In this document: positions 18,049-26,900 of the stretch, in pieces
How positions within the stretch are numbered: the first letter of the stretch is position 1
Layout of the letters: each line of letters opens with the position of its first letter
NCBI GenBank assembly: GCA_024123955.1
Contig: CP099652.1
Span: forward strand, 5,270,001-5,334,000
Direction of reading: 5' to 3'
Length of the DNA: 64,000 nucleotides
From: Oxalobacteraceae bacterium OTU3CINTB1
Lineage (GTDB): Bacteria > Pseudomonadota > Gammaproteobacteria > Burkholderiales > Burkholderiaceae_D
Translations under genes and position numbers: made by a program
Notes under the pieces: model-generated
Databases searched by the model: none
What the model saw: the letters and a program-made list of their open reading frames with translations, nothing else
Told to the model about the DNA's origin: nothing

Positions 18049-19409
18049 GCCTGCACCACCGGCTGTACGCCTACCTGATCGCCACGCACTTGCTGTTCGT
18101 TGGCGTGACGGTGGTGCTGTTGCGCGGATCGCCGGGGCTGATGATCGCCCTCGAGGCGGTTTTGCTGCTGAGCTTCACGCTCGGCGTGCGCCTGGTGCGC
18201 CGCGCGCTCGAACCACTGGGCTACACGCGCCACTTCCACGATCTGCTGCAGGACCAGCAATACGCGTCGCGTCTGCAGCACAGCGCCGACCGCGAGCTGA
18301 ACGAGCTGGTCGATTTGTTCAACACCATGCTGGGCAGGCTCTACCAGGAGCGCCTGCAAATCGGCGAACAGCAAGGCTTTCTCGACCGCCTGCTGGAGGC
18401 CACGCCCAGCGCCGTGATCGTGTTCGACTTCGACGGCCGCATCAGTCTGCTCAACGCGAGCGCGCAAGCGCTGCTGGGTCTGGACGACGCCAAGGGCAAG
18501 CCGCTGCGCGCCTGGCTGGCCGGCGACGCGACTGCGGGCGCGGCCGCTCCGGCCGGCGGGCGCTCGCCCGCCCTGCTGGCGCAGCTGGACCTGCTGCCGC
18601 TGGGCGATAGCCAGTTGCTGACCGACGCCGACGGCCGCCGTTACCGGGCCCAGCGCGGCCACTTCCACGATCGCGGCTTCGCCCGCCACTTTCTGTTGAT
18701 CGAGGAGCTGACCGAGGAACTGGAAAGCTCGGAAAAGGATACCTACGACAAGCTGATCCGCGTGTTGGCACATGAGGTCAACAATACCGTCGCCGCCACC
18801 GGCTCGGTGCTCGACTCGCTGCTGTACTACCGCGGCCAGCTGAACGATCGCGACGGCGACGACTTCAGCACCGCCATCGTCGCCGTCAAGCGGCGCAACG
18901 TCAGCCTCGGCGAGTTCATCGAGCGCTTCACGCGCGTGGTCAAGATGCCGGCGCCGGAGCTGCGTCCCAGCGCCGTGCGCGACATCATGGACGACATTTT
19001 GTATCTGTACCGCGAGCCGTGCCGCGCCCGTGGCATCCGCATCGGCTGGGAACGCTGCGACGAGGTGCCGGCCGTCGGGCTGGACCGGCATTTGATCGAG
19101 CAGGCGCTGCTGAACGTGGTCAAGAACGCGATGGAGGCGGTGGAGGAAGCGGCCGCTGGCGACCGTTTTATCGCGTTCGCGCTGATAAATGAAGCGGATG
19201 GCGTGCGGTTGTCGGTCACTGATTCGGGCAACCTGCTGGGCAAGGTACCGGCGCGGCAGTTGTTCACGCCGTTTTTCACCACCAAGAAGGGTGGCCAGGG
19301 GATCGGGTTGTTGTTCGTGCGCGAGGTGATGAACCGGCACGGCTTCGCTTATCGGCTGGCGGCGACCGGGGATGGGACGACGCGGTTTGATATCTGGTTC
19401 AAATCCTGA
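18045..19409 (+). CDS. Membrane sensor histidine kinase (NtrB/NtrY-like)
   Basis: 454 residues. Two closely spaced N-terminal membrane helices (about 7-45) leave almost no periplasmic loop, so the signal is probably sensed in or at the membrane. A short linker/HAMP-like region and a PAS domain (about 110-220, FLDRLLEATPSAVIVFDFDGRI) follow. The H-box has His243 in VLAHEVNNTVAA, and the ATPase domain has N-box LLNVVKNAMEAVEEA and G-box GGQGIGLLFVREVMNRHG. The ATG overlaps the regulator's TGA (ATGA). It is the cognate kinase of the NtrC-type regulator; a membrane-embedded sensor beside an exporter suggests detection of membrane-active substrates, which is inference. Confidence 0.93.
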   Translation: MSLHHRLYAYLIATHLLFVGVTVVLLRGSPGLMIALEAVLLLSFTLGVRLVRRALEPLGYTRHFHDLLQDQQYASRLQHSADRELNELVDLFNTMLGRLYQERLQIGEQQGFLDRLLEATPSAVIVFDFDGRISLLNASAQALLGLDDAKGKPLRAWLAGDATAGAAAPAGGRSPALLAQLDLLPLGDSQLLTDADGRRYRAQRGHFHDRGFARHFLLIEELTEELESSEKDTYDKLIRVLAHEVNNTVAATGSVLDSLLYYRGQLNDRDGDDFSTAIVAVKRRNVSLGEFIERFTRVVKMPAPELRPSAVRDIMDDILYLYREPCRARGIRIGWERCDEVPAVGLDRHLIEQALLNVVKNAMEAVEEAAAGDRFIAFALINEADGVRLSVTDSGNLLGKVPARQLFTPFFTTKKGGQGIGLLFVREVMNRHGFAYRLAATGDGTTRFDIWFKS

Positions 19410-19669
19410 ACCAGCGATGTCTCGAAGAAAACTTGGCATGGATCGTGCTCGCCCTTGCGCGATGGGTAACCGACGCGGCAGACGCGCAACGGGCCCGCTT
19501 ATGCAAAAACCGTATAGCTATATAGCTAAATATTCGCTTTATGCGGGATAACGGCCTCGTTTATATCGGGAAACGCATATAAAATGACCGACCGCTCAGC
19601 ATTTTCTGCTTGATGCAAGGGAATGTGTGGTGGCGGGTAATCTGTCTAATTTGTGGCAAAGGGTGGGCA
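19410..19669. other. 260-bp AT-richer intergenic region
   Basis: No gene is visible. It contains the short repeated motif TATAGCTATATAGCTA (about 19512-19527) and stretches such as TATATCGGGAAACGCATATAAAATG that could hold the promoter of the downstream cystine carrier. I see no clear terminator for the kinase operon. Confidence 0.4.
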
Positions 19670-21076
19670 ATGGCGATAAACGTGGGGTTGAACTTGCTGG
19701 CGGCGGTGGTTTTGCTGGGTGTGCTCTACGCGCAGCAGCGCAAGCACGCGTCCTTTTCGGTGCGCGTGTTCACCGGCATGGGGCTGGGCATCGTGCTGGG
19801 CGCGGCGCTGCAGGCGATCTACGGGGCCGGCTCGGCCGAGTTGAAAACCACCGGCGAATACCTCGACATCATCGGCTCGGGCTACGTCAAGCTGCTGCAA
19901 ATGATCATCATGCCGCTGATCATGATCTCGATCATCGCCGCCATCCTCAAATTAAAGGGCATGGATTCGCTGAGCAAGATCAGCGCGCTGACCATCGGCA
20001 CCCTGATGGTCACCACCTTGATCGCGGCCGGCATCGGCATCCTGATGGCCAAGCTGTTCCACCTGACGGCCGTCGGCCTGACCGCCTCGGCGGCCGACAT
20101 CGCGCGCGGCGTCTACCTGCAAGGCAAGGTCGAAGCGGCGCAGGCGATCTCGCTGCCGAGCATGCTGCTCAGCTTCATCCCCGCCAATCCCTTCCTCGAC
20201 CTGACGGGCGCCCGCAAGACCTCGACCATCGCGGTGGTGATCTTCGCCGTCTTCATCGGCATCGCCGCCACCGGCATCCACGACAAGAAGCCGGACATCT
20301 TCGCCTCCTTCGACAACTTCATCAAGGTCGCGCACGCCATCGTCATGCGCATCGTCACCCTGGTGCTGCGGCTGACGCCGTACGGCGTGTTCGCGCTGAT
20401 GGCGCAGGTGGTGTCGACCTCCAGCTACACCGACATCCTGCACCTGATCGACTTCGTGCTGGCCTCGTACAGCGCGCTGTTGCTGATGTTCGTGGTGCAC
20501 CTGCTGATCGTCACCGGCGCCGGCTTGAACCCGGTGCGCTTCGTCAAGAAAATCCTGCCGGTGCTGACCTTCGCCTTCACCTCGCGCAGCAGCGCCGGCG
20601 CCATCCCGATGAGCGTGCAGACGCAAACGCTGCGCCTGGGTACGTCGGAAGGCATCGCCAACTTCGCCGCCTCGTTCGGCGCCACCATCGGCCAGAACGG
20701 CTGCGCCGGCATCTACCCGGCCATGCTGGCGGTGATGATCGCCCCCACCGTCGGCATCGACCCGTTTACCGTCCACTTCATCCTGCCGCTGCTGGCCATC
20801 ATCACCATCGGCTCGGTGGGCGTAGCCGGGGTCGGCGGCGGTGCGACGTTCGCCGCGCTGATCGTGCTATCCTCGATGAACCTGCCGGTGGCGCTGGCCG
20901 GACTGCTGATTTCGATCGAACCGCTGATCGACATGGGCCGCACCGCGCTAAACGTCAGTGGTTCAATTACCGCTGGCACCGTCACCAGCCGGGTGCTTGG
21001 CGAGACCGACCTTGGCGTCTTCAACAGCGACGCCGACTTGCCGGTCGACAGCGACAGCGAGCGCAAAACAGCCTGA
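19670..21076 (+). CDS. tcyP: TcyP-like L-cystine/dicarboxylate:cation symporter
   Basis: 468 residues with about nine membrane segments. The N terminus (LLAAVVLLGVLYAQQRKHASFSVRVFTGMGLGIVLGA) and GSGYVKLLQMIIMPLIMISI resemble the TcyP/YdjN cystine carriers of the DAACS family more than DctA or GltP. The transport core contains the serine-rich re-entrant loop FTSRSSAGAIPMSVQT and the aspartate-rich helix PLIDMGRTALNVSGSI. It would import L-cystine, or related acidic substrates, driven by cation gradients. The start at 19670 follows AAAGGG and gives the family N terminus; upstream in-frame ATGs such as 19610 add unrelated residues. No neighbouring sulfur-metabolism gene supports the substrate. 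Confidence 0.88.
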   Translation: MAINVGLNLLAAVVLLGVLYAQQRKHASFSVRVFTGMGLGIVLGAALQAIYGAGSAELKTTGEYLDIIGSGYVKLLQMIIMPLIMISIIAAILKLKGMDSLSKISALTIGTLMVTTLIAAGIGILMAKLFHLTAVGLTASAADIARGVYLQGKVEAAQAISLPSMLLSFIPANPFLDLTGARKTSTIAVVIFAVFIGIAATGIHDKKPDIFASFDNFIKVAHAIVMRIVTLVLRLTPYGVFALMAQVVSTSSYTDILHLIDFVLASYSALLLMFVVHLLIVTGAGLNPVRFVKKILPVLTFAFTSRSSAGAIPMSVQTQTLRLGTSEGIANFAASFGATIGQNGCAGIYPAMLAVMIAPTVGIDPFTVHFILPLLAIITIGSVGVAGVGGGATFAALIVLSSMNLPVALAGLLISIEPLIDMGRTALNVSGSITAGTVTSRVLGETDLGVFNSDADLPVDSDSERKTA

Positions 21077-21150
21077 CCGAAAATCGCGGGAACCGCCCGC
21101 GCGCACGCGCTGTCTAAATTTTTCCCTGACGTTTTTTTTGAAAGGAAAGA

Positions 21151-21516
21151 ATGATGACTTCTCTGCACACAACCACCAAAGTAGTTTTGGGCGCGGCCTT
21201 CGCGGTCGCGCTGCTGGCCGGCTGCAACAAGCGCCCGGCCGACCAGCCACAAACCCCGTCGGCGACACCGGAAAGCACGACCCCGGCAACGCCATCGACC
21301 ACCCCCAGCCCGACACCGGACGCCACCACGCCTGGCGCCACCGGCGCCGGCTCGGGTGGAACGGGTAGTGGCAGCGGCACCAGCGGCGGTGCCGGCGGCA
21401 CGGGCGCCGGCGGCACCAGCAGCGGCGGCAGCGGCGCCGGAACCGGCGGCGCAGGCAGCAGCGGCGGCACCGGCGGCACCGGCAGCGGCGGCTCCACCAC
21501 GCCACCGGGCCAGTAA
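21151..21516 (+). CDS. Small Gly/Ser/Thr/Pro-rich lipoprotein
   Basis: 121 residues. A lipoprotein signal with lipobox LLAGC (Cys25) is followed by a charged NKRPADQPQ stretch, a Thr/Pro/Ser segment (about 34-65) and a long glycine-rich tail made of GSGG, GTGG and GAGG units to the end. There is no folded domain, so it is probably a surface- or outer-membrane-tethered spacer-like protein of unknown role. AGGA lies 4 bases before the first ATG (21151) and 7 before the second (21154), so the start could be either. Its coding strand is simple enough that slipped-strand length variation is possible. Confidence 0.75.
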   Translation: MMTSLHTTTKVVLGAAFAVALLAGCNKRPADQPQTPSATPESTTPATPSTTPSPTPDATTPGATGAGSGGTGSGSGTSGGAGGTGAGGTSSGGSGAGTGGAGSSGGTGGTGSGGSTTPPGQ

Positions 21517-21567
21517 GCTCAGCGTCGGCGCAAGCCATGCGGCATGAGCGGGTGGCAATTGTGAAGT

Positions 21568-21590
21568 GTTGCGTATGGATCATACGTAAC
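21568..21590. promoter_or_regulatory. Inverted repeat upstream of a hypothetical gene
   Basis: GTTGCGTATG-GAT-CATACGTAAC, 10-bp arms with one G-T mismatch, flanked by CAATTG on the left (with a six-base offset) and AATTG on the right. No T-run follows, so it is more likely an operator than a terminator for the gene at 21667. Confidence 0.35.
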
Positions 21591-21666
21591 AATTGGGGAG
21601 ATTTCTCCAGGCAAATAGTCCTAGAATGGCGCGAGACACCTCACCGCCAATCAGGCAAAGGCCAAC

Positions 21667-22131
21667 ATGCCGCACCTTCACCGGGCGCTTCGCACGATTT
21701 TCTACATCAAGGCGCGCACACACCGCCACGGCGAGGTATCCGACGACAACGTGACCTTGTGCAAGCCGGCGCTCCGAGCGCCGGCACTGGCCCTTGGTCT
21801 GTTTTTCGTCCCACTGGCATGCGCCGGCTGTATTGTCATGCTTTACAGCCTGGTCTTTCCCACTGCCGAAAAGACCAGGAAAGTGATGATGGAAAAGGTG
21901 CTCGTCTCCTGCCGTGCGGCGCTGATCGCCAGCGCCTACGCCCCGGCGATTGATTGGCGTGTGCTAACGCGCGCGCCAAACCAGGCCATTGTCACCAGCG
22001 ATCACGTTTCTTTGTCGTGGCATGACGAGGTGGCCGACGCGCCGCATCGCCGGGCGCCGGCCACTTGCGAAGGCACGTTGTACATCGGCATGCTCACCGA
22101 CTTAAAGATCAACGGCCACCCGCGCCCCTGA
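21667..22131 (+). CDS. Hypothetical single-pass membrane protein
   Basis: 154 residues that I do not recognise. A basic N terminus (MPHLHRALRTIFYIKARTHR) is followed by one hydrophobic segment (PALALGLFFVPLACAGCIVMLYS, about 40-63) and a soluble C-terminal part with two cysteines (SCRAALIAS and ATCEGTLYIGML) that could form a disulfide if exported. A start further in is possible. Codon use looks normal for the neighbourhood, and it has its own upstream inverted repeat. It is convergent with fadL, whose terminator lies just past the stop. No function is offered; it could be genus-restricted. Confidence 0.5.
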   Translation: MPHLHRALRTIFYIKARTHRHGEVSDDNVTLCKPALRAPALALGLFFVPLACAGCIVMLYSLVFPTAEKTRKVMMEKVLVSCRAALIASAYAPAIDWRVLTRAPNQAIVTSDHVSLSWHDEVADAPHRRAPATCEGTLYIGMLTDLKINGHPRP

Positions 22132-22168
22132 CGGCGCCGGGCGGTTCCAGCCGTTTCGGCCGGTCCGG

Positions 22169-22204
22169 AAAAAAAAATGCCGTCCAAGCTGAGCTGGACG
22201 GCAT
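22169..22204 (-). terminator. Terminator of fadL
   Basis: Perfect 10-bp stem ATGCCGTCCA / TGGACGGCAT with an 8-base loop. Read on the minus strand it is followed by a run of nine T, 44 bp past the fadL stop codon. Confidence 0.85.
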
Positions 22205-22247
22205 TGTTGTTGACGGCAAACACACCGTCGTGACGGCGAGGTGTGGA

Positions 22248-23669
22248 TCAGAACTTGTAGTTGTACGAAATGCCGATCAGCGACAGGTGGGTATTGTAGG
22301 TGCCGCGCGTGGTCTCGCCATTGCCCGTGCAGGTGCGCGACAAGGTGTTGCACTGGTTCGTGTAGTTCACCTGCGCGTCCTTGAAGTCCACATAGCTGTA
22401 CGCCAGGTCGATCGACGAACGCTGGTCCAGCTTCCAGTTCATGCCCAGCGAATACTGCATGCGGTCGCTGTCCGGCAGCGCCGGGTGGCGCAGCTCGGCG
22501 TTTTGCACCGGCGACTCGTCGAACGCCACACCGGCGCGCAAGGTCACGTTCTCGTTGTAGGCGTAGTTGCCGCCCAGCGCCACGCGCACCGTGTTTTTCC
22601 ACTGCTGACGGATCACCTCGGCGCCTTCGGTCGTGCCCGGGAACTCGATGTCCAGGTTGCCCAGACGGTTATGACGCGACCAGGTCACGTCGGCCATACC
22701 GGCCCATTTGGAATCGAACTGGTGGAAGACGTTGGCCGACAAGGTCTCCGGCGTGCGCAGCGACACCAGCGCGGCCGAGTTCACGCGGTTCGACGCACTG
22801 GCCAGCACGCCGTTGACAACGCGGTCGGTGGTCACGTTCGAGAAGTCCCAGATGGTGCTGCCCTTCATCTTGTGGCTGATCGACGAACGATAGCTCAGAC
22901 CGAAGCGGGTGTTCTCGTCCAGGGTGAACATGTAGCCCAGGTTGAAGCCGAAGCCCCAATCCTTGACCTCGTTCTCGCCACGGCCGTCGCCGGCGGTCGC
23001 CAGCAGCGCAGGATTGCCGCCCAGCGCGGTGATCTGACGGATCAGCGCGGCGCCTTGCGCGGCGTTGGCCGGCGTGCGCAGCGCGGCGATGGTGCCCGGC
23101 ACGTCGACGGCTTGGCCCAGTTCGGCCTTCATGTGTTCCGCGTCGATGCCGAAACCGAACGAGTGCTGCTGGTTCAGCTTGAACGACACCGATGGATTGA
23201 GCGTGATCGCCTCGACCAGCACGTCGGTCAGCGCGTAGCGGCCGTTCCAGGTGCTGCCGTAGTTCAGCTTGGCGCCGTACGGCACGAACAGGCCCAGGCC
23301 GACCGCCCATTGGTCGTTCAACTTCTTGGTTGCGTACAGCGACGGCGCGGTCACGGAATTAGGCGCGTAGTCGTTGGCCTGGGTGCCGCCGGTGCGCGAG
23401 CCGGTGAAACGGGTCGAGCCGCTATCGGTATAGGTCGAATGCGGCACCACGACGGTGGCGCCGGCGCTGATCTGCGTGCCTTCCAGGCGCGACATGCCGG
23501 CAGGATTGTAGAAGATGGTCGACGGGTCGTTGGCTTCGGCGCCGCTGGCGTCGGCGGTGCCTTGTGCGGACACGCTTTGCGAACCGAAACGGTAGCCGGA
23601 AGCGTTGGCGCCGGTGGTCATCAGGCTCAGGGCGGCGGCGATAATCAGGGGAAGGTGTTTGCGTTGCAT
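22248..23669 (-). CDS. fadL: FadL-type long-chain fatty acid outer-membrane transporter
   Basis: 473 residues. The signal peptide (1-23, ending ANA) is followed by SGYRFGSQSVSAQGTADASGA and the family signature NPAG (55-58, in IFYNPAGMSRLEGTQ), then many amphipathic strands and the terminal ISYNYKF. FadL proteins form a 14-strand barrel plugged by an N-terminal hatch and take hydrophobic compounds (fatty acids, alkanes, aromatics) laterally into the membrane. The start MQRKHLP at 23669 gives a clean signal peptide; upstream in-frame codons to 23729 do not. It is a single gene with its own terminator. The exact hydrophobic substrate is not determined by the sequence. Confidence 0.9.
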   Translation of the reverse strand: MQRKHLPLIIAAALSLMTTGANASGYRFGSQSVSAQGTADASGAEANDPSTIFYNPAGMSRLEGTQISAGATVVVPHSTYTDSGSTRFTGSRTGGTQANDYAPNSVTAPSLYATKKLNDQWAVGLGLFVPYGAKLNYGSTWNGRYALTDVLVEAITLNPSVSFKLNQQHSFGFGIDAEHMKAELGQAVDVPGTIAALRTPANAAQGAALIRQITALGGNPALLATAGDGRGENEVKDWGFGFNLGYMFTLDENTRFGLSYRSSISHKMKGSTIWDFSNVTTDRVVNGVLASASNRVNSAALVSLRTPETLSANVFHQFDSKWAGMADVTWSRHNRLGNLDIEFPGTTEGAEVIRQQWKNTVRVALGGNYAYNENVTLRAGVAFDESPVQNAELRHPALPDSDRMQYSLGMNWKLDQRSSIDLAYSYVDFKDAQVNYTNQCNTLSRTCTGNGETTRGTYNTHLSLIGISYNYKF

Positions 23670-23866
23670 GGTGGAGTCTCTCATTGTAGTCGGCGACTTT
23701 GCGCCAGGTTTTTTCTGGTCCGACAGCAAATCAACCCGGTCGGGACGGATTTGGTGCAGGAAGGCCAGCAGCTTACTACATTAATAAACTTTGCCGTAAG
23801 ATGTGTTACTAGAGGGCAAACACTAATTTTCACCTTGAAACCGAGCACTTGCTCTGCATTCCAGAC
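23670..23866. other. Upstream region of fadL
   Basis: No gene is visible. It is AT-richer than its surroundings (around 23775-23840), consistent with the fadL promoter on the minus strand, but I cannot name a confident -35/-10 pair. It is the first part of the 319-bp gene-free stretch between fadL and the RND operon. Confidence 0.4.
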
Positions 23867-23891
23867 AAAAAAAAGGCCGAAGCCCTTTTTT
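23867..23891 (-). terminator. Terminator of the RND efflux operon
   Basis: Stem AAAAAAGG / CCTTTTTT with loop CCGAAGC, giving a T-run on the minus strand after the hairpin. It lies about 100 bp past the RND pump stop codon, beyond the palindromic repeat element; it would also work for plus-strand transcripts. Confidence 0.55.
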
Positions 23892-23898
23892 CAACTCC

Positions 23899-23983
23899 GG
23901 GGTCAAGTCTGTCATTCGGACACGAACTGGTCCGTAGCGTGACCTTACGGCGGAGACCGTGTCCGAATGTCAGACTTGACCCC
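23899..23983. repeat. Palindromic repeat element with 26-bp arms
   Basis: Left arm 23899-23924 and right arm 23958-23983 are inverted copies that differ at one base (GGGGTCAAGTCTGTCATTCG against the complement ...CTGACATTCG). The loop holds a second small inverted repeat, CCGTA/TACGG. It lies 5 bp from the RND pump stop codon. GGGGTC-ended palindromes of this kind resemble REP elements mobilised by RAYT transposases; no transposase is nearby. Confidence 0.75.
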
Positions 23984-23988
23984 CGCTT

Positions 23989-26900
23989 TTATTGCGGATC
24001 GAAGGCGCTCTTGTTGAGCGACACGTTCGGCGCCACGGTCGGCGGCGTGCCGCCGCGCTTGCCGGTGACCTTGCCGACCACCCACATCAGCGAGCGGTAG
24101 ACGAAGCGGATCAAGGTCAGGAACAGCAGCACCTCGATCGCCGTCTGAACGAACGCGAGCGCCGTGCCCCATACGCCGAAGCGGCCGGTCCAGTGGTCGA
24201 CACGGCGGTGGTACTTGACCGCCAGGCTGTCCTTGTTGATCTCGATGCTGTCGTAGAAGGTCGGCACCATCAGCAACGTCAGCACGGTCGAGGTGATCGT
24301 GCCGCCGATGATGGCGATCGCCATCGGACGGTAGAACTCGCCGCCCTCGCCCAACGCCAGCGCCACCGGGAACATGCCGGCGATCAGCGCGAAGGTGGTC
24401 ATCAGGATCGGACGCAGGCGCATGCGGCCGGCGTACATCAGCGCGTCCTCGCGGCTGTAGCCCTCCTCCTCGCGCTTGCGGGCGGCGTCGAGCAGCAGGA
24501 TGGCGTTCTTGGCCACCAGACCCATCAGCATGATCACCCCGATCAAACTCATCAGGTTAATCGTGCCATTGGTCATCAGCAGGCCCAGCACCACGCCGAT
24601 CAGGGACAGCGGCAGCGACAGCATCACCGCGATCGGCGCCGTGAACGAACCGAACTGCATCACCAGGATCAAATACATCAGGCCGATACCGGCCAGCAGC
24701 GAGATCATCATCTGGCTGAACACTTCGTTCATGTCCTTGCCGGCGCCGCCCAGCGACAGGCCATAGCCCGGCGGGAAGTCGATTTCCTTGGCCAGTTTCA
24801 TGGCGTCGTTGGTCACCTCGCCCGGCGAACGGCCCTGGGCGTTGGCGCTCACCGAGATGATGCGCTTGCCATCCTTGTGCTTGATGGTCGACGGGCCCTT
24901 GCCCATCGTCACGCTGGCGATCTGGTCGAGCGGCACCATCTGGTTGGTGCCGGCCACGCTGATCGGCAGGCGCTCGATGTTCTCGGCGCTGGTGCGGTCC
25001 TCCGGCGCCAGGCGCACGGCGACGTCGCGCGATTCGCCGGTCGGGTCGACCCAGTCGCCCACTTCGATGCCGGCGAAGGCCACCCGCAGCGCCTGGGCGG
25101 CGTCGCCGGCGGCGATGCCCATCGAGTTCGCCAAGCCACGGTTCAGTTCGATCTGCAGCTCGTCCTTCGGATCCTGCTCGGACAGGCTGACGTCGACCGC
25201 GCCCGGTACCTTGCGCAACCGCTCCATATAGGCGTTGGTAATTTCCATCAGCTTGCGCGAGTCGGCGCCGGTGAACTGGATCTCGACCGGCTTGCTGGCG
25301 TTGTTGCTCAAGTCTTCCAGCACCGTGAACTCGGCGCCGACCAGCCCGGCCAGCTTCTCGCGCAATTCCTTGGCGATCTCGTTGGCCGAACGCTTGCGCT
25401 CGGTCTTCTTGCCGATGTCGACATAAATGCGTCCGCCGGTCGGGTTGACGTAGGCGTTGGTCTGCTTGGTTTCCTTGATGGTGAAGGCGACCTTGGCGGC
25501 ACGGTCCAGCTTCAGGCGCGAGTATTCCAGGCTGGCCGACGACGGCGCCCGCACGTCGATGGCGATGGTGCCGAAATCCGACGCCGGCAGGAAGCTGAAG
25601 CCGCCCAGCTTGGCCTGCAGCGCCAGCGCGCCGGCGAAGGTGAGCACGGCCAGCACGGCCATCGCTTTGCGGTGGTGTAATGCCCAGGCGATGACGTTGC
25701 CGTAGCGGTCGGCCTGATGGTCGAACCAGTTGTTAAAGCGTTCCAGCACACGGCCCAGGCCCTTGCGCGGCGCCGTGTGGTGGTCCGGCGGGTCGCCCCA
25801 GAAGGCCGACAGCATCGGATCCAGCGTGAACGAGATCAGCAGCGAGACCGCGACCGAGCACGTCACCGTCAAGGCGAACGGACGGAACCACTCGCCGGTG
25901 ATGCCGGGCATGAAGGCCACCGGAATGAACACGGCCATGATGGAGAAGGTCGTGGCGGCCACGGCCATGCCGATCTCGGCCGTGCCGTTGAGCGCGGCGG
26001 TGCGGCGGTCGGCGCCCATCTGCATATGGCGCACGATGTTTTCCCGCACCACGATGGCGTCGTCGATCAGCACGCCGATCGCCAGCGACAGGCCCAATAA
26101 CGTCATGAAGTTCAGTGTGAAGCCGCACAGCCAGACGCCGATGAAGGCGGCGATCACCGAAGTCGGCAGGCTGAGCGCGGTGATCATCGTCGAACGCCAC
26201 GAATTCAAAAACGCGTAGACCACGAAAATGGTCAGGCCGGCGCCGAACACCAGCGCCTCGATCACGTTGTTGAGGCTGTTCTCGGCGTCCTCGCCGCCAT
26301 CTTCCGTCACTTCCAGGGTGGCGCCGGTCGGCAGCTCCTTGCGCATTTCCTCGACCATCGCCTTGACCTTGCGCGCCACCGTGACGGTCGACGCGTCCTT
26401 GGAACGGGTGATCGAAATGCCGACGTTGGGCTTGCCCGAGCGCACGCTAAGCGAGCTCATCTCGGCGAAGCCATCCTCGATCGTCGCCACTTGGGCCAGG
26501 CGCACCAGCTCGTCGCCATTGCGCTTGACCACCACTTGCTGGAAGTCCTCGGGACGCTCGATGCGGCCGACCAGGCGGATGCTCTTCTCGTCGAGCTCGC
26601 CCTTGACCTTGCCCACCGGCGCATTGGTGTTCTGATTGCGCAAGGCGTTGACGACATCACCCACGGAAACATTATATTCACGCAGCTTCTCGGCCTTGAG
26701 CAGCACGCTCAGCTCGCGCTTGAGCGAACCGTCGATGTTGACCGAGGCCACGCCGTCGATGCCGCGGAAGCGGTCGGCCAGCTTGTCCTCGGCCAGGCGC
26801 GAGATGACGGCGTGGCTTTGCACGCTCGACGACAGCGCCAGCTGCATGACCGGCTGGGCCGAGGTGTCGATGCGTTGCAGAATCGGCTCGCGCATCTCGA

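Noticed and set aside
19395..19412. GGTTCAAATCC string resembling a tRNA T-arm
   Set aside because: It is the last codons of the histidine kinase gene; no matching acceptor or anticodon arms surround it.
19505..19535. TATAGCTATATAGCTA repeat as an insertion-site duplication
   Set aside because: The copies are only 8 bases and directly adjacent, and no element lies between them; most likely simple AT-rich promoter sequence.
23899..23983. Reading the long inverted repeat as insertion-sequence ends
   Set aside because: Only 33 bases lie between the arms, so there is no room for a transposase gene; a REP/MITE-like element fits better.
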